This document shows positions 53,881 through 64,000 of a DNA stretch of 64,000 bases, piece after piece (the first letter of the stretch is position 1; every line of letters begins with the position of its first letter). A model generated the notes under the pieces. It ran no database searches and was not told the origin of the DNA. It worked only from the letters and a program-made list of their open reading frames with translations. This stretch comes from Arthrobacter antioxidans (GTDB lineage Bacteria; Actinomycetota; Actinomycetes; Actinomycetales; Micrococcaceae), in assembly GCF_023100725.1 (NCBI RefSeq), contig NZ_CP095501.1:1612001-1676000 (forward strand), written 5' to 3'. Made by a program: the position numbers and the translations under genes.

Positions 53881-56800
53881 ATGACTGCTTTGACGCCAGG
53901 AACGCCGACCGAGGCCGCACCACGGGCCACGACGCCCGACACGGGCGACGACGCGGGGGCCGTCACCTCGCCCTTCACCCGGTTCGCCGCGCTGCCGGAG
54001 GCCTCGGGACTGTACGACCCCGAGAACGAGAAGGACGCCTGCGGCCTCGCGGTCATCGCGACCCTGCGCGGCGAGCCCGGGCATGACATCGTCGACGCGG
54101 CGCTCACCGCGCTGCGCAACCTCGAGCACCGCGGTGCCGTCGGGGCGGACGAGGGCACCGGCGACGGCGCCGGCCTGCTGACGCAGATCCCCGACGAGTT
54201 CTTCCGCGCCGTCGTCGACTTCCGGCTGCCGCCCGCCGGCTCCTACGTCGTCGGCACCGCCTTCCTCCCGACCGAGGCCAAGGAACAGGCGACCGCGCGT
54301 GCGGGCCTCGAATCGCTCGCCGAGGCCGAGGGGCTCGACGTGCTCGGCTGGCGGGTCGTGCCCGTGGTCGCCGACCTCGTCGGCGCGATGGCCCGGGCGT
54401 GCATGCCGCACTTCGTGCAGCTGTTCCTCGCACCCCTGGACGGCGACGCGTCGGACCTGGACGCGAAGGCCTTCCGGGTGCGGAAGCGTGCGCAGAACAA
54501 GTACGGCGTGTACTTCCCGTCGCTGTCCTCCAAGACCATCGTCTACAAGGGCATGCTGACCACCGCGCAGCTCGAGCCCTTCTACCCGGACCTCTCCGAC
54601 GAGCGCTTCAAGACCTGCCTCGGGATCGTCCACTCGCGGTTCTCCACCAACACCTTCCCGTCGTGGCCGCTCGCCCAGCCGTTCCGCACCATCGCCCACA
54701 ACGGCGAGATCAACACCGTGAAGGGCAACCGCAACTGGATGCGCGCGCGGCAGTCGCAGCTGTCCAACCCGCTGCTGGGGGACGCGCCGGAAGAGCTCTA
54801 CCCCATCTGCACGCCCGGCGCCTCCGACTCGGCGACCTTCGACGAGGTGGCCGAACTCCTGACCCTCTCGGGCCGCCCCATCACGCACTCGATCATGATG
54901 ATGATCCCCGAGGCGTGGGAGAACCACGCCACCATGGATCCCGCACGCCGTGCCTTCTACCAGTACCACTCCATGCTCATGGAGCCGTGGGACGGCCCCG
55001 CCGCCGTGTCCTTCACGGACGGCCGCCTCGTGGGCGCCGTCCTCGACCGCAACGGCCTGCGCCCCGCCCGCTACTGGGTGACCGAGGACGGCCTCGTCAT
55101 CCTCGCCTCCGAGGTGGGCGTGCTCGACGTCGAACCGTCCCGCGTGGTCCGCAAGGGCCGCGTCTCGCCGGGCAAGATGTTCCTCGTCGACACCGAGGCC
55201 GGCCGACTCATCGAGGACCAGGAGATCAAGGCGGAGATCGCCGCCGCGAACCCGTGGGGCGAGTGGGTCAAGGAGAACCTGATCCAGCTCGAGGACCTCC
55301 CCGAGCGCGAGCACGTCATCCACACCAAGGCGTCCATCAGCCGGCGCCAGCGCACCTTCGGCTACACGCAGGAGGAACTGCGGATCCTGCTCGGCCCCAT
55401 GGCGAAGACCGGCGCGGAGCCGCTCGGCGCCATGGGCTCGGACACGCCCATAGCGGTGCTGTCCAAGCGCCCGCGCCTGCTCTTCGACTACTTCGTGCAG
55501 TCCTTCGCGCAGGTCACGAACCCGCCGCTGGACTCCATCCGCGAGGAACTCGTCACCTCCATGGGCGTCACGATCGGCCCCGACGGCAACCTGCTGTCCA
55601 CCGGCCGCGTCCGCTCCCGGCAGATCGCCCTGAAGTTCCCGGTCATCACCAACGACGAGCTGGCGAAGATCGCCAACCTCGAGACCGACGACGGCGACCG
55701 CCTGACCGTCCGCGTCCGCGGACTGTACCGGCACGACGGCGGCGAGGCTGCCCTCCGCGCACGGCTCGCCGAGATCTGCGAGCAGGTCTCCAGCGCGCTC
55801 AACCGCGGCGTCGAGTACGTGGTCCTCTCCGACCGCGACTCGAACGCGCAGTGGGCCCCCATCCCGTCCCTGCTCCTGACCAGCGCCGTCCATCACCACC
55901 TCCTCCGGAGCGCCACCCGCACCAAGACGTCCCTCGTGGTCGAGGCGGGCGACGTCCGCGAGGTCCACCACGTCGCGGTGCTGATCGGGTACGGCGCCTC
56001 CGCGGTCAACCCGTACCTGGCGATGGAGAGCTGCGAGGAACTGGTCCGCAACGGCGACATCACCGGCGTCAGCGCGGAGGCCGCCGTCGCGCACCTCATC
56101 AAGGGCCTCGGCAAGGGCGTCCTGAAGATCATGTCCAAGATGGGCATCTCCACCGTCAGCTCCTACTGCGGGGCCCAGACGTTCGAGGCGCTCGGACTCT
56201 CGCAGGAGCTCGTGGACGAGTACTTCCACGGCACCCAGACCCAGCTCGGCGGCATCGGCCTCGACGTGGTCGCTGCCGAGACCGCGGCCCGGCACGACAG
56301 CGCGTACCCCGAGGACGGCATCGAGGACCCGCACCGCGGCCTCGACAACGGCGGCGAGTACCAGTGGCGCCGCGAGGGCCCGCCGCACCTGTTCAACCCG
56401 GAGACGGTCTTCCGGCTCCAGCACGCCACGCGGGAGCGCCGCTACGACATCTTCAAGGCCTACACCCGCGGCGTCGACGACCAGTCGAAGGACCTCATGA
56501 CGCTGCGCGGGCTGCTCCGGCTCCGCGGTGACGCCCGCGCACCGATCAGCATCGACGAGGTGGAGCCCGTCTCATCCATCGTCAAGCGGTTCTCGACCGG
56601 CGCCATGAGCTACGGCTCCATCTCGCAGGAGGCGCACGAGACGCTCGCCATCGCGATGAACCGCCTCGGCGCCAAGTCCAACACGGGCGAGGGCGGCGAG
56701 GACGTCGAACGCCTGCTGGACCCGGAGCGCCGCTCCGCCATCAAGCAGGTGGCCTCCGGCCGCTTCGGCGTCACGAGCCTCTACCTGACCAACGCGGACG

Positions 56801-58507
56801 ACATCCAGATCAAGATGGCGCAGGGAGCCAAGCCCGGCGAGGGCGGGCAGCTCATGAGCCAGAAGGTCTACCCGTGGATCGCCCGCACGCGGCACTCCAC
56901 GCCCGGCGTGGCCCTGATCTCCCCGCCGCCGCACCACGACATCTACTCGATCGAGGACCTCGCCCAGCTCATCTACGACCTCAAGCGGTCCAACCCGAGC
57001 GCCCGCATCCACGTGAAGCTCGTCTCCGAGGTCGGCATCGGCACGGTCGCGGCGGGCGTCACGAAGGCGAAGGCCGACGTCGTCCTGGTGTCCGGACACG
57101 ACGGCGGCACCGGCGCCAGCCCGCTCAACTCGCTCAAGCACGCCGGCATCCCCTGGGAGCTCGGACTGGCCGAGACGCAGCAGACGCTGATGCTCAACGG
57201 CCTCCGCGACCGCGTGGTGGTCCAGGTGGACGGGCAGCTCAAGACGGGGCGCGACGTCGTCATCGCGGCCCTGCTGGGCGGCGAGGAGTTCGGGTTCGCC
57301 ACGGCCCCGCTCGTGGTCTCCGGCTGCATCATGATGCGCGTGTGCCACCTGGACACCTGCCCCGTCGGCGTCGCGACGCAGAACCCCGAGCTCCGCAGCC
57401 GCTACACCGGCAAGCCGGAGTTCGTCGTGAACTTCTTCGAGTTCATCGCCGAGGAGGTCCGCGAGCTCCTCGCCGAGCTCGGCTTCCGGACCCTCGAGGA
57501 GGCCATCGGCCACAGCGAGCTGCTCGACGCCCGGGAGGCGATCGAGCACTGGAAGGCCGACGGACTGGACCTCGACCCGATCCTGCGCGGCAACGAGTTC
57601 GGTCCGGGGGAGCCGCTGCGGAACATGTTCAAGCAGAACCACGACCTGGACCAGCACTTCGACAACAAGCTCATCGAGATGAGCGCCGACGCGCTGCAGC
57701 ACCGGGCTCCCGTGCGGATCTCGGTCGACGTCGTCAACACGGACCGTTCGGTGGGCACCATGCTGGGCCACGAGGTCACCCGCACCTTCGGCCTGGACAC
57801 CCTCCCCACCAACACCATCGACGTCACGCTCACGGGGCAGGCCGGGCAGTCGCTCGGCGCCTTCCTGCCCGCCGGCATCACGCTGCGGCTCCTCGGCGAC
57901 TCCAACGACTACGTGGGCAAGGGGCTGTCCGGCGGGCGCATCATCGTGCGGCCGGACCGCGCCAACGTGTTCCGCGCCGACCACAACGTCATCGCCGGCA
58001 ACGTGATCGGCTACGGTGCCACCAGCGGCGAGATGTTCCTGCGCGGGCAGGTGGGGGAGCGCTTCCTCGTCCGGAACTCCGGGGCCACCGCCGTCGCCGA
58101 GGGTATCGGCGACCACGGCTGCGAGTACATGACCGGCGGCCAGGCGCTGATCCTCGGCCGGACCGGCCGGAACTTCGGTGCCGGCATGTCCGGAGGGACG
58201 GCCTTCGTGCTGGACCTCGAGCGGGCCAGGGTCAACCGGCAGAGCCTCGAGAACGGTGAGTTGCTGCTCGTCGACCTCGATGCCGAGGACGTCGAGATCG
58301 TCCGGCAACTGCTGATCCGGCACGTCGAGGAGACCGAGTCCAACCTCGCCGAGAGCCTCCTCGACTCCTTCGAGGACACCATCGCACGATTCACCAAGGT
58401 CCTGCCGCGCGACTACGCCGCGGTGCTGGACGCCCGTGCCACCGCCGTCGAACAGGGCCTCGACCCCGACGGTGAAGAGGCATGGACCAAGATCCTGGAG
58501 GTAACCG

Positions 58508-58515
<8 letters not shown>
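53881..58515 (+). CDS. gltB: glutamate synthase large subunit
   Basis: A 1544-residue NADPH-GOGAT alpha subunit. A 53-residue propeptide precedes the N-terminal nucleophile C54 in [13 protein letters not shown], expected to be exposed by self-cleavage. The class II glutaminase domain is followed by the central domain, the FMN-binding synthase domain and the C-terminal beta-helix (GXGXG). The 3Fe-4S cluster Cys are in [19 protein letters not shown]. It converts glutamine and 2-oxoglutarate to two glutamates with electrons from GltD. The stop overlaps the gltD start. Confidence 0.97.
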
Positions 58516-59965
<1,450 letters not shown>

Positions 59966-59999
59966 CCGGCTCCAGCACTTATCCCCCGACCAACACGAC

Positions 60000-60005
60000 T
60001 AGGCT
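60000..60005 (+). promoter_or_regulatory. -10 element TAGGCT, leaderless start of pyk
   Basis: TAGGCT ends 7 nt before ATG 60013, and no Shine-Dalgarno sequence lies between (AGGTTTC). Confidence 0.55.
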
Positions 60006-60012
60006 AGGTTTC

Positions 60013-61503
60013 ATGAGACGCGCAAAAATCGTTGCAACATTCGGCCCCGCAATCGCCAGCTATGAGAACACCCTCGCTGTGCTCGAGGCGGGCGTCGACG
60101 TGGCCCGGATGAACATGAGCCACGGCGACTACGCCGTGCACCTCAGCACCTACGAGAACGTCCGCCGTGCCTCGGCGGAACTCGGCAAGCCCGTCGGCAT
60201 CTTCGCCGACCTGCAGGGACCGAAGATCCGCCTCGGCCGCTTCGTCGACGGCCCCCACGCGCTGGCCCCCGGCGACGTCTTCACCATCACCGTCGAGGAC
60301 ATCGAAGGCACCCAGGAGATCTGCTCCACGACGTTCAAGGGGCTGCCCCACGACGTCAACGTCGGGGACCTGCTCCTCATCGACGACGGCAAGGTCACCC
60401 TCCGCGCCACCGCGGTGGACGACGTGAAGGTCACCACCGAGGTCGTCGTGGGCGGCATGGTCTCGAACAACAAGGGCATCAACCTGCCCGGCGTGGCCGT
60501 CAACGTGCCGGCCCTCAGCGAGAAGGACGAGGACGATCTCCGCTGGGCCATCCAGACCGGCGTCGACATGGTCGCCCTGTCCTTCGTCCGCGACGCCGGC
60601 GACGTCAAGCGTGTCCACGAGATCATGGACGAGGAGGGCCGCCGCGTCCCCGTCATCGCGAAGATCGAGAAGCCCCAGGCCGTCGACGCCCTCGAGGAGA
60701 TCATCGACGCCTTCGACGCCATCATGGTGGCCCGCGGAGACCTCGGTGTGGAACTGCCCCTGCAGGACGTCCCGATCGTGCAGAAGCGCGCCGTGGAGCT
60801 CGCCCGCCGCTGGGCCAAGCCCGTCATCGTGGCCACGCAGGTCCTCGAATCCATGATCGACAACCCGCGCCCCACCCGCGCCGAGGCCTCCGACTGCGCC
60901 AACGCCGTGCTCGACGGCGCGGACGCCGTGATGCTCTCGGGCGAGACCAGCGTGGGCAAGTACCCGATCGAGACGGTCCGCACCATGGCCGACATCATCG
61001 AGTCCACGGAGCGCCACGGCCTCGAGCGGGTCCCGCCGCTCGGCAGCAAGCCGAAGACCCGCGGCGGTGCCATCACCCGCGCCGCCGTCGAGATCTCCGA
61101 CCAGCTCGACGCCAAGTACATCTGCACCTTCACCCAGTCCGGGGACTCGGCCCGCCGCCTCTCCCGCCTGCGCCCCAGGAAGCCGGTGTTCGCCTTCACC
61201 CCGGTGCAGTCGACGCTGAACGCCATGTCCCTGATCTGGGGCGTCCAGCCCCGGCTCGTCGAGTTCGTGGAGCACACGGACCAGATGACGGCCCAGGTGG
61301 ACCGCGTCCTCTTCGAGCAGGGCCTCGTCGAGGTGGACGACCTCGTGGTGATCGCCGCCGGGTCCCCTCCCGGACAGGCCGGCTCCACCAACTCGATCAA
61401 GGTGCACCGCGTCGGCGACATCACGGATGCCGGGCAGCTCCCGGAGGACCACACGTCCTACATCAAGGAAGGCGTGGGCCCCTGGCCCGTCAAGAAGAAG
61501 TAG
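60013..61503 (+). CDS. pyk: pyruvate kinase
   Basis: A 496-residue glycolytic enzyme converting PEP and ADP to pyruvate and ATP. The N-terminal MRRAKIVATFGPA, substrate loop ARMNMSHGDY, active-site signature VIAKIEKPQAVDALEEI and the Mg-binding IMVARGDLGVELPLQDVP are intact, followed by VATQVLESMI and the C-terminal regulatory domain. Length is normal. The extension open upstream to 59896 overlaps gltD and was rejected. A 25-bp terminator follows. Confidence 0.97.
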   Translation: MRRAKIVATFGPAIASYENTLAVLEAGVDVARMNMSHGDYAVHLSTYENVRRASAELGKPVGIFADLQGPKIRLGRFVDGPHALAPGDVFTITVEDIEGTQEICSTTFKGLPHDVNVGDLLLIDDGKVTLRATAVDDVKVTTEVVVGGMVSNNKGINLPGVAVNVPALSEKDEDDLRWAIQTGVDMVALSFVRDAGDVKRVHEIMDEEGRRVPVIAKIEKPQAVDALEEIIDAFDAIMVARGDLGVELPLQDVPIVQKRAVELARRWAKPVIVATQVLESMIDNPRPTRAEASDCANAVLDGADAVMLSGETSVGKYPIETVRTMADIIESTERHGLERVPPLGSKPKTRGGAITRAAVEISDQLDAKYICTFTQSGDSARRLSRLRPRKPVFAFTPVQSTLNAMSLIWGVQPRLVEFVEHTDQMTAQVDRVLFEQGLVEVDDLVVIAAGSPPGQAGSTNSIKVHRVGDITDAGQLPEDHTSYIKEGVGPWPVKKK

Positions 61504-61510
61504 CCCGACC

Positions 61511-61571
61511 CGCAGGACAGACGACAGGACCCCCTCCCGATCCGGAAGGGGGTCCTGTCGTCTGTCCTGCG
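61511..61571. terminator. 25-bp bidirectional terminator, pyk/pdtaR
   Basis: A perfect 25-bp stem (61511-61535 with 61547-61571) with an 11-nt loop fills the gap between the pyk stop and the convergent pdtaR stop (61573-61575). Confidence 0.9.
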
Positions 61572-61572
61572 G

Positions 61573-62175
61573 TCAGTTGACCTGGTTGATGATCGTCTCG
61601 GCGACCTCGCGCATGCTCAGGCGGCGGTCCATGGAGGTCTTCTGGATCCAGCGGAAGGCCTCGGGTTCGGTGAGCCCCATCTTCGTGGTCAGGAGGCTCT
61701 TGGCACGCTCGACGAGCTTACGGGTGGCGAACTGCTCCTGCAGGTCGGTCACCTCCGCCTCGAGCGCCTTGATCTCCTCGTGGCGTGACATGGCGATCTC
61801 GATGGCCGGGATGAGGTCGGCCGGGGTGAAGGGCTTGACCACGTAGGCCATGGCGCCGGCGTCCCGCGCCCGCTCGATGAGCTCCTTCTGGCTGAACGCG
61901 GTGAGCAGGACCACGGGCGCGATGCGCGCCTTGACGATCTGCTCCGCGGCCGTGATGCCGTCCATGACGGGCATTTTCACGTCCATGAGCACGAGGTCCG
62001 GCTTGTGCTCATGGGCGAGGGCGACGGCCTTCTCGCCGTTGTCGGCCTCGGCCACGACCTCGTAGCCCTCCCCGCGCAGGATCTCGATGATGTCGAGCCG
62101 GATGAGCGTCTCGTCCTCGGCCACGATGACCCGGCGTGCGGGCCCGGCGGGCGTGGATTCGGTGGGTTCAGACAC
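61573..62175 (-). CDS. pdtaR: ANTAR-domain response regulator, PdtaR type
   Basis: A 200-residue transcription antitermination regulator. The receiver domain has the phospho-acceptor D65 in LVLMDVKMPVMDG, Thr in VVLLTAFSQKE and Lys in AYVVKPFTP. A coiled linker leads to the RNA-binding ANTAR domain (about 140-198: LVERAKSLLTTKMGLTEPEA, RLSMREVAETIINQVN). The orthologue Rv1626 is phosphorylated by the sensor kinase PdtaS and binds paired hairpins in leader RNAs. The kinase is not in the window. GTG 62175 follows AAGGAG. It is monocistronic, as near pyk in Mycobacterium. Confidence 0.93.
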   Translation of the reverse strand: MSEPTESTPAGPARRVIVAEDETLIRLDIIEILRGEGYEVVAEADNGEKAVALAHEHKPDLVLMDVKMPVMDGITAAEQIVKARIAPVVLLTAFSQKELIERARDAGAMAYVVKPFTPADLIPAIEIAMSRHEEIKALEAEVTDLQEQFATRKLVERAKSLLTTKMGLTEPEAFRWIQKTSMDRRLSMREVAETIINQVN

Positions 62176-62317
62176 TGTTGCTCCTTGATGATGACGGCGT
62201 GCGGGGGGTACGGGGAGGATGTGCGCCCGTTCCCGGAACCAGCCTATCGGCATGTAGAGTGGATTCGCGCACCGGCCGTCCAGGAAGTCATCCCTCCCGG
62301 AGGCCGCGGCAGGTACG

Positions 62318-62399
62318 GCCCGAATGGCGGAATTGGCAGACGCGCTGCACTCAAAATGCAGTATCGAGAGGTGTGTGGGTTCGAGTCCCACTTCGGGCA
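62318..62399 (+). tRNA. tRNA-Leu (anticodon CAA)
   Basis: The 7-bp acceptor stem pairs GCCCGAA (62318-62324) with TTCGGGC (62392-62398), and the discriminator A is 62399. The anticodon stem CTGCA/TGCAG encloses CTCAAAA, giving anticodon CAA for UUG codons. The T arm is GTGGG-TTCGAGT-CCCAC. A long variable arm fits the class II Leu type. The 3' CCA is not fully encoded (ACCG follows). Its last 24 bp are repeated at 63770-63793. Confidence 0.95.
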
Positions 62400-62401
62400 C
62401 C
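62378..62401 (+). repeat. att-like direct repeat, left copy (tRNA-Leu 3' end)
   Basis: The 24 bp from the T arm to the first bases after the acceptor stem of tRNA-Leu are identical to 63770-63793. Identity stops abruptly on both sides. This is the usual crossover site of tyrosine integrases. Confidence 0.85.
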
Positions 62402-62706
62402 GTGTTCAGGGTGGATCGGCTCTTCTCTCATCGCAGGCCGGGGTCTAGTATGGACGCGCACCGCCAGACGGTGTCGGGATGGCCCTGCTGGGAAGCACCG
62501 TCGAAAGTGAAGATCGCACCTGGATGCGGCGGGGACGAGACAAGTCGGGCGAGAATGCCCGCGAGCACCCCCGAATTGATTCTGGTCCGCGCACATCTGC
62601 TCTGGGCATAAACGGGCGGCCTCGCCGGACGACCGCCCGAGGCGTGCCGATCACGGCACACACCCAGCCCCATTACCGGGCCCGGCATGCGTGGAAGAAA
62701 TCCATC
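62402..62706. other. 305-bp leader region of the island gene
   Basis: Between tRNA-Leu and the secreted-protein gene. It contains a candidate promoter at 62423-62451. An open register from ATG 62479 continues into the secreted protein but would bury the signal peptide 76 residues inside, so it is not taken as the start. A Gly/Cys-rich leader of about 250 nt with several short inverted repeats remains unexplained. Confidence 0.45.
62423..62451 (+). promoter_or_regulatory. candidate promoter of the island gene
   Basis: TTCTCT (62423-62428) and TAGTAT (62446-62451) are 17 bp apart, giving a predicted leader of about 250 nt before ATG 62707. Confidence 0.35.
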
Positions 62707-63150
62707 ATGAAGAAATCTTTTAGTTGGCGTCTGTTCGTTCTCGTGGCAGGAGCCCTGCTCGGCCTCATTGCGAGTATGGGCCTCGCCGCACCAGCCGTTG
62801 CGTCACCGGTCCAGGTCGCAGCCTCCGGGAACTACCACGACAATGACGAGAAACTGACCCTCAAGGCGAAAGGCGAGGGCAAATATGTCAGTTTGAAGGT
62901 TGTCGGCAAGAATTACGATGGCAATTGGATCGACGTGGAGGTCTACCAAATCAAGCGCCACTACAACCTTCGGCAGATTGACGATCGCGATGTGCGCGCG
63001 AAGGGCGGCTCCTTCGAGTACAAGATCAACCACGTCGAGTGCGGCGAGTCCTACGTGGCCCGCAGCGACAGCAACAACAAGAAGGAAAGCCGGAATTGGA
63101 GCAACAAGATCACGATCAAGTGCGATAGGAATGGCCACTACCACTACTGA
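62707..63150 (+). CDS. small secreted protein, unknown, island gene
   Basis: A 147-residue exported protein I do not recognise. MKKSFSWRLFVLVAGALLGL begins a Sec signal peptide, with cleavage probably after APAVAS near residue 37. The mature part of about 110 residues is rich in Lys, Asn, Tyr and His, looks like a beta-sandwich (KLTLKAKGEGKYVSLKVVGK, EVYQIKRHYNLRQIDDRDV), holds two Cys (HVECGES and ITIKCDRN) that may form a disulfide, and ends NGHYHY. Base use is unlike its neighbours: the 60 bases from 62881 are 43% G+C. This and the flanking att repeat suggest horizontal transfer. ATG 62707 follows GGAAGAA. Confidence 0.75.
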   Translation: MKKSFSWRLFVLVAGALLGLIASMGLAAPAVASPVQVAASGNYHDNDEKLTLKAKGEGKYVSLKVVGKNYDGNWIDVEVYQIKRHYNLRQIDDRDVRAKGGSFEYKINHVECGESYVARSDSNNKKESRNWSNKITIKCDRNGHYHY

Positions 63151-63223
63151 CGCGCGCTCCACGTGACGGACCCGCGAAGGCGGGCCCGGAAGGAGGAGTT
63201 CATCTGCCCTGATGGGCATCCTC

Positions 63224-63274
63224 GACCCGGCAGGGAACCGGCCGTACACCGTGCAGGCCGTTCCCTGCCGGGTC
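63224..63274 (+). terminator. terminator after the secreted-protein gene
   Basis: A perfect 14-bp stem (63224-63237 with 63261-63274) is extended by an inner 5-bp stem (63239-63243 with 63256-63260). It lies 73 bp after the stop codon. Confidence 0.75.
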
Positions 63275-63333
63275 ACGCCGTTTGTTGGGCCAGGCCGTAG
63301 ATCCCGGCCACCGTAGCGGCTCAGCGCCGCCAG

Positions 63334-63507
63334 TCAGCGCGACGGCTCGACCACCCAGACCAGGTCGGTCACCGGACCATCGTTGCGGACCTCGAAGGAC
63401 TGGTCGGCGGTGCCGCGCTCCTGCGCTCGGGCCCCGATCGGGTTCTGCGAGCGCATGGGCCCGGTACGGAGTCCTTCTCCGTCGAGAGTGACCTCATAGT
63501 TGCGCAT
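63334..63507 (-). CDS. small hypothetical protein, island
   Basis: A 57-residue ORF (MRNYEVTLDGEGLRTGPMRS ... LVWVVEPSR) with AGGAG about 9 nt before ATG 63507. I recognise no family. The register stays open to 63678, adding a Cys/Arg-rich N-terminus that looks non-coding. It is convergent to the secreted-protein gene within the att-bounded segment. Expression is uncertain. Confidence 0.4.
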   Translation of the reverse strand: MRNYEVTLDGEGLRTGPMRSQNPIGARAQERGTADQSFEVRNDGPVTDLVWVVEPSR

Positions 63508-64000
63508 CCTGAGCTGCTCCTCTTCGTGGCAACACTCGACGCAGACGAATGCAAGTTGTCCAACTACCTCCAGCACACAGTCTTTTACGATCAGGCGCGC
63601 CCGCTTGCGCAGTGGACGAATCACGACGGCTTCGTAGCAGATTAACCATGTCGGACAGGGTATGGACACTGTCCGCACCCTCTCCGTTTGGAGGCGCTGC
63701 TAGCCGCACCTCCTGACGGCTGACTCCCGACTTTCCGAGAACGCCCCTTTCGCACCGATGCTCTTGTCCGGTTCGAGTCCCACTTCGGGCACCATATCGG
63801 CGCAGGCAGACCTCCCTTTGCGGTGTCATACGTGACAAGGGCTACAACTGTAGACAGCGGCGCAGCATTTTCCTACGGCCGGCATCCGAGATCGCACGGA
63901 AAGTCGCTCGCTCGAACGCTGTACAGCGCGCCTTGCCTGCTCGCCGGTGTTTCTCATGGCGCCGGTGCCCCCCGCCGCCCGCCGACACGACAGACGTGAG
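63508..64000. other. gene-poor right end of window
   Basis: About 490 bp with no supportable gene. It contains the right att-like repeat (63770-63793), an inverted repeat TGTCA-TACG-TGACA (63824-63837) and a 12-bp palindrome CGCTGTACAGCG (63917-63928). Composition is lower in G+C than the core genes up to about 63900. Any integrase gene would have to lie beyond the window edge. Confidence 0.5.
63770..63793 (+). repeat. att-like direct repeat, right copy
   Basis: An exact 24-bp copy of the tRNA-Leu 3' end (62378-62401), in direct orientation and 1,392 bp away. The copy is followed by A, so it encodes the full CCA, unlike the resident tRNA. No other part of a tRNA is present here, as expected for an integration boundary. 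Confidence 0.85.

Noticed and set aside
53857..56424. Leftward 855-codon open frame opposite gltB
   Set aside because: It is an antisense shadow caused by high GC; gltB on the other strand has all catalytic motifs. Similar shadows oppose thrS, the M3 peptidase, relA and aspS.
62479..62706. N-terminal extension of the island secreted protein from ATG 62479
   Set aside because: It would place the Sec signal peptide 76 residues inside the protein; ATG 62707 gives a standard exported protein with a ribosome site.

Overview
The window is a high-GC actinobacterial chromosome segment, most probably from the Micrococcaceae (Arthrobacter-like). The assignment rests on near-uniform high G+C, frequent GTG starts, mycothiol-based redox genes (mycoredoxin, S-(hydroxymethyl)mycothiol dehydrogenase), a phosphatidylinositol phosphate synthase, a MurT/GatD pair and a PdtaR-type ANTAR regulator. 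The gene order also follows two blocks known from Mycobacterium: thrS-HIT-pgsA ... pdxS ... pdxT-yebC-ruvC-ruvAB-yajC-secDF-relA ... hisS-aspS, and hisF-hisI-trpE-(membrane)-trpC-trpB-trpA-lgt ... pyk. No identification beyond family level is possible from the sequence alone.

Layout. 1-4.3 kb: the 5' part of a DHA2 drug exporter (leftward), a hotdog thioesterase, a DUF427 protein, an aldo/keto reductase and a lipoate-ligase-fold protein. 4.3-6.3 kb: a leftward mycothiol detoxification cluster (mycoredoxin, formaldehyde dehydrogenase MscR, metallo-beta-lactamase hydrolase). 6.5-10.2 kb: chorismate mutase, then thrS-HIT phosphorylase-pgsA. 10.3-20.8 kb: a WhiG/FliA-type sigma factor, a small orphan ORF, pdxS, a GNAT protein, an M3 peptidase, a secreted alpha/beta hydrolase, murT-gatD, then pdxT-yebC. 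20.9-31.5 kb: ruvC is separated from ruvAB by a tetR/SDR/membrane-protein cassette; yajC-secD-secF and relA follow. 31.5-39.1 kb: an orphan AbiEi-like protein, a DUF349 protein, hisS, an APC permease and aspS. 39.2-43.2 kb: an FMN riboswitch and ribM-ribD-ribE-ribB-ribH. 43.2-53.5 kb: hisE-hisG-hisF, a divergent MDMPI-fold gene, hisI-trpE-membrane protein-HGxxPAAW protein-trpC-trpB-trpA-lgt. 53.9-61.5 kb: gltB-gltD and pyk. 61.6-62.2 kb: pdtaR. 62.3-63.8 kb: tRNA-Leu(CAA) and a small low-GC insert bounded by an exact 24-bp copy of the tRNA 3' end.

The genes are mainly core: aminoacyl-tRNA synthesis, B6 and B2 biosynthesis, Holliday-junction repair, protein export, stringent response, histidine and tryptophan synthesis, ammonium assimilation and glycolysis. 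Accessory material is limited to the ruvC-ruvA insertion, the orphan AbiEi-like gene, the orphan ORF before pdxS and the tRNA-Leu island. Two regulatory themes recur. Many starts are predicted to be leaderless, with a TANNNT -10 box ending 6-8 nt before the start codon. Long perfect hairpins terminate transcription between convergent genes, several reaching into the coding ends. No clearly new multi-gene system was found; the best candidates for novelty are the tRNA-Leu mini-island, the self-regulated cassette inside the ruv locus and some individual regulatory sites.
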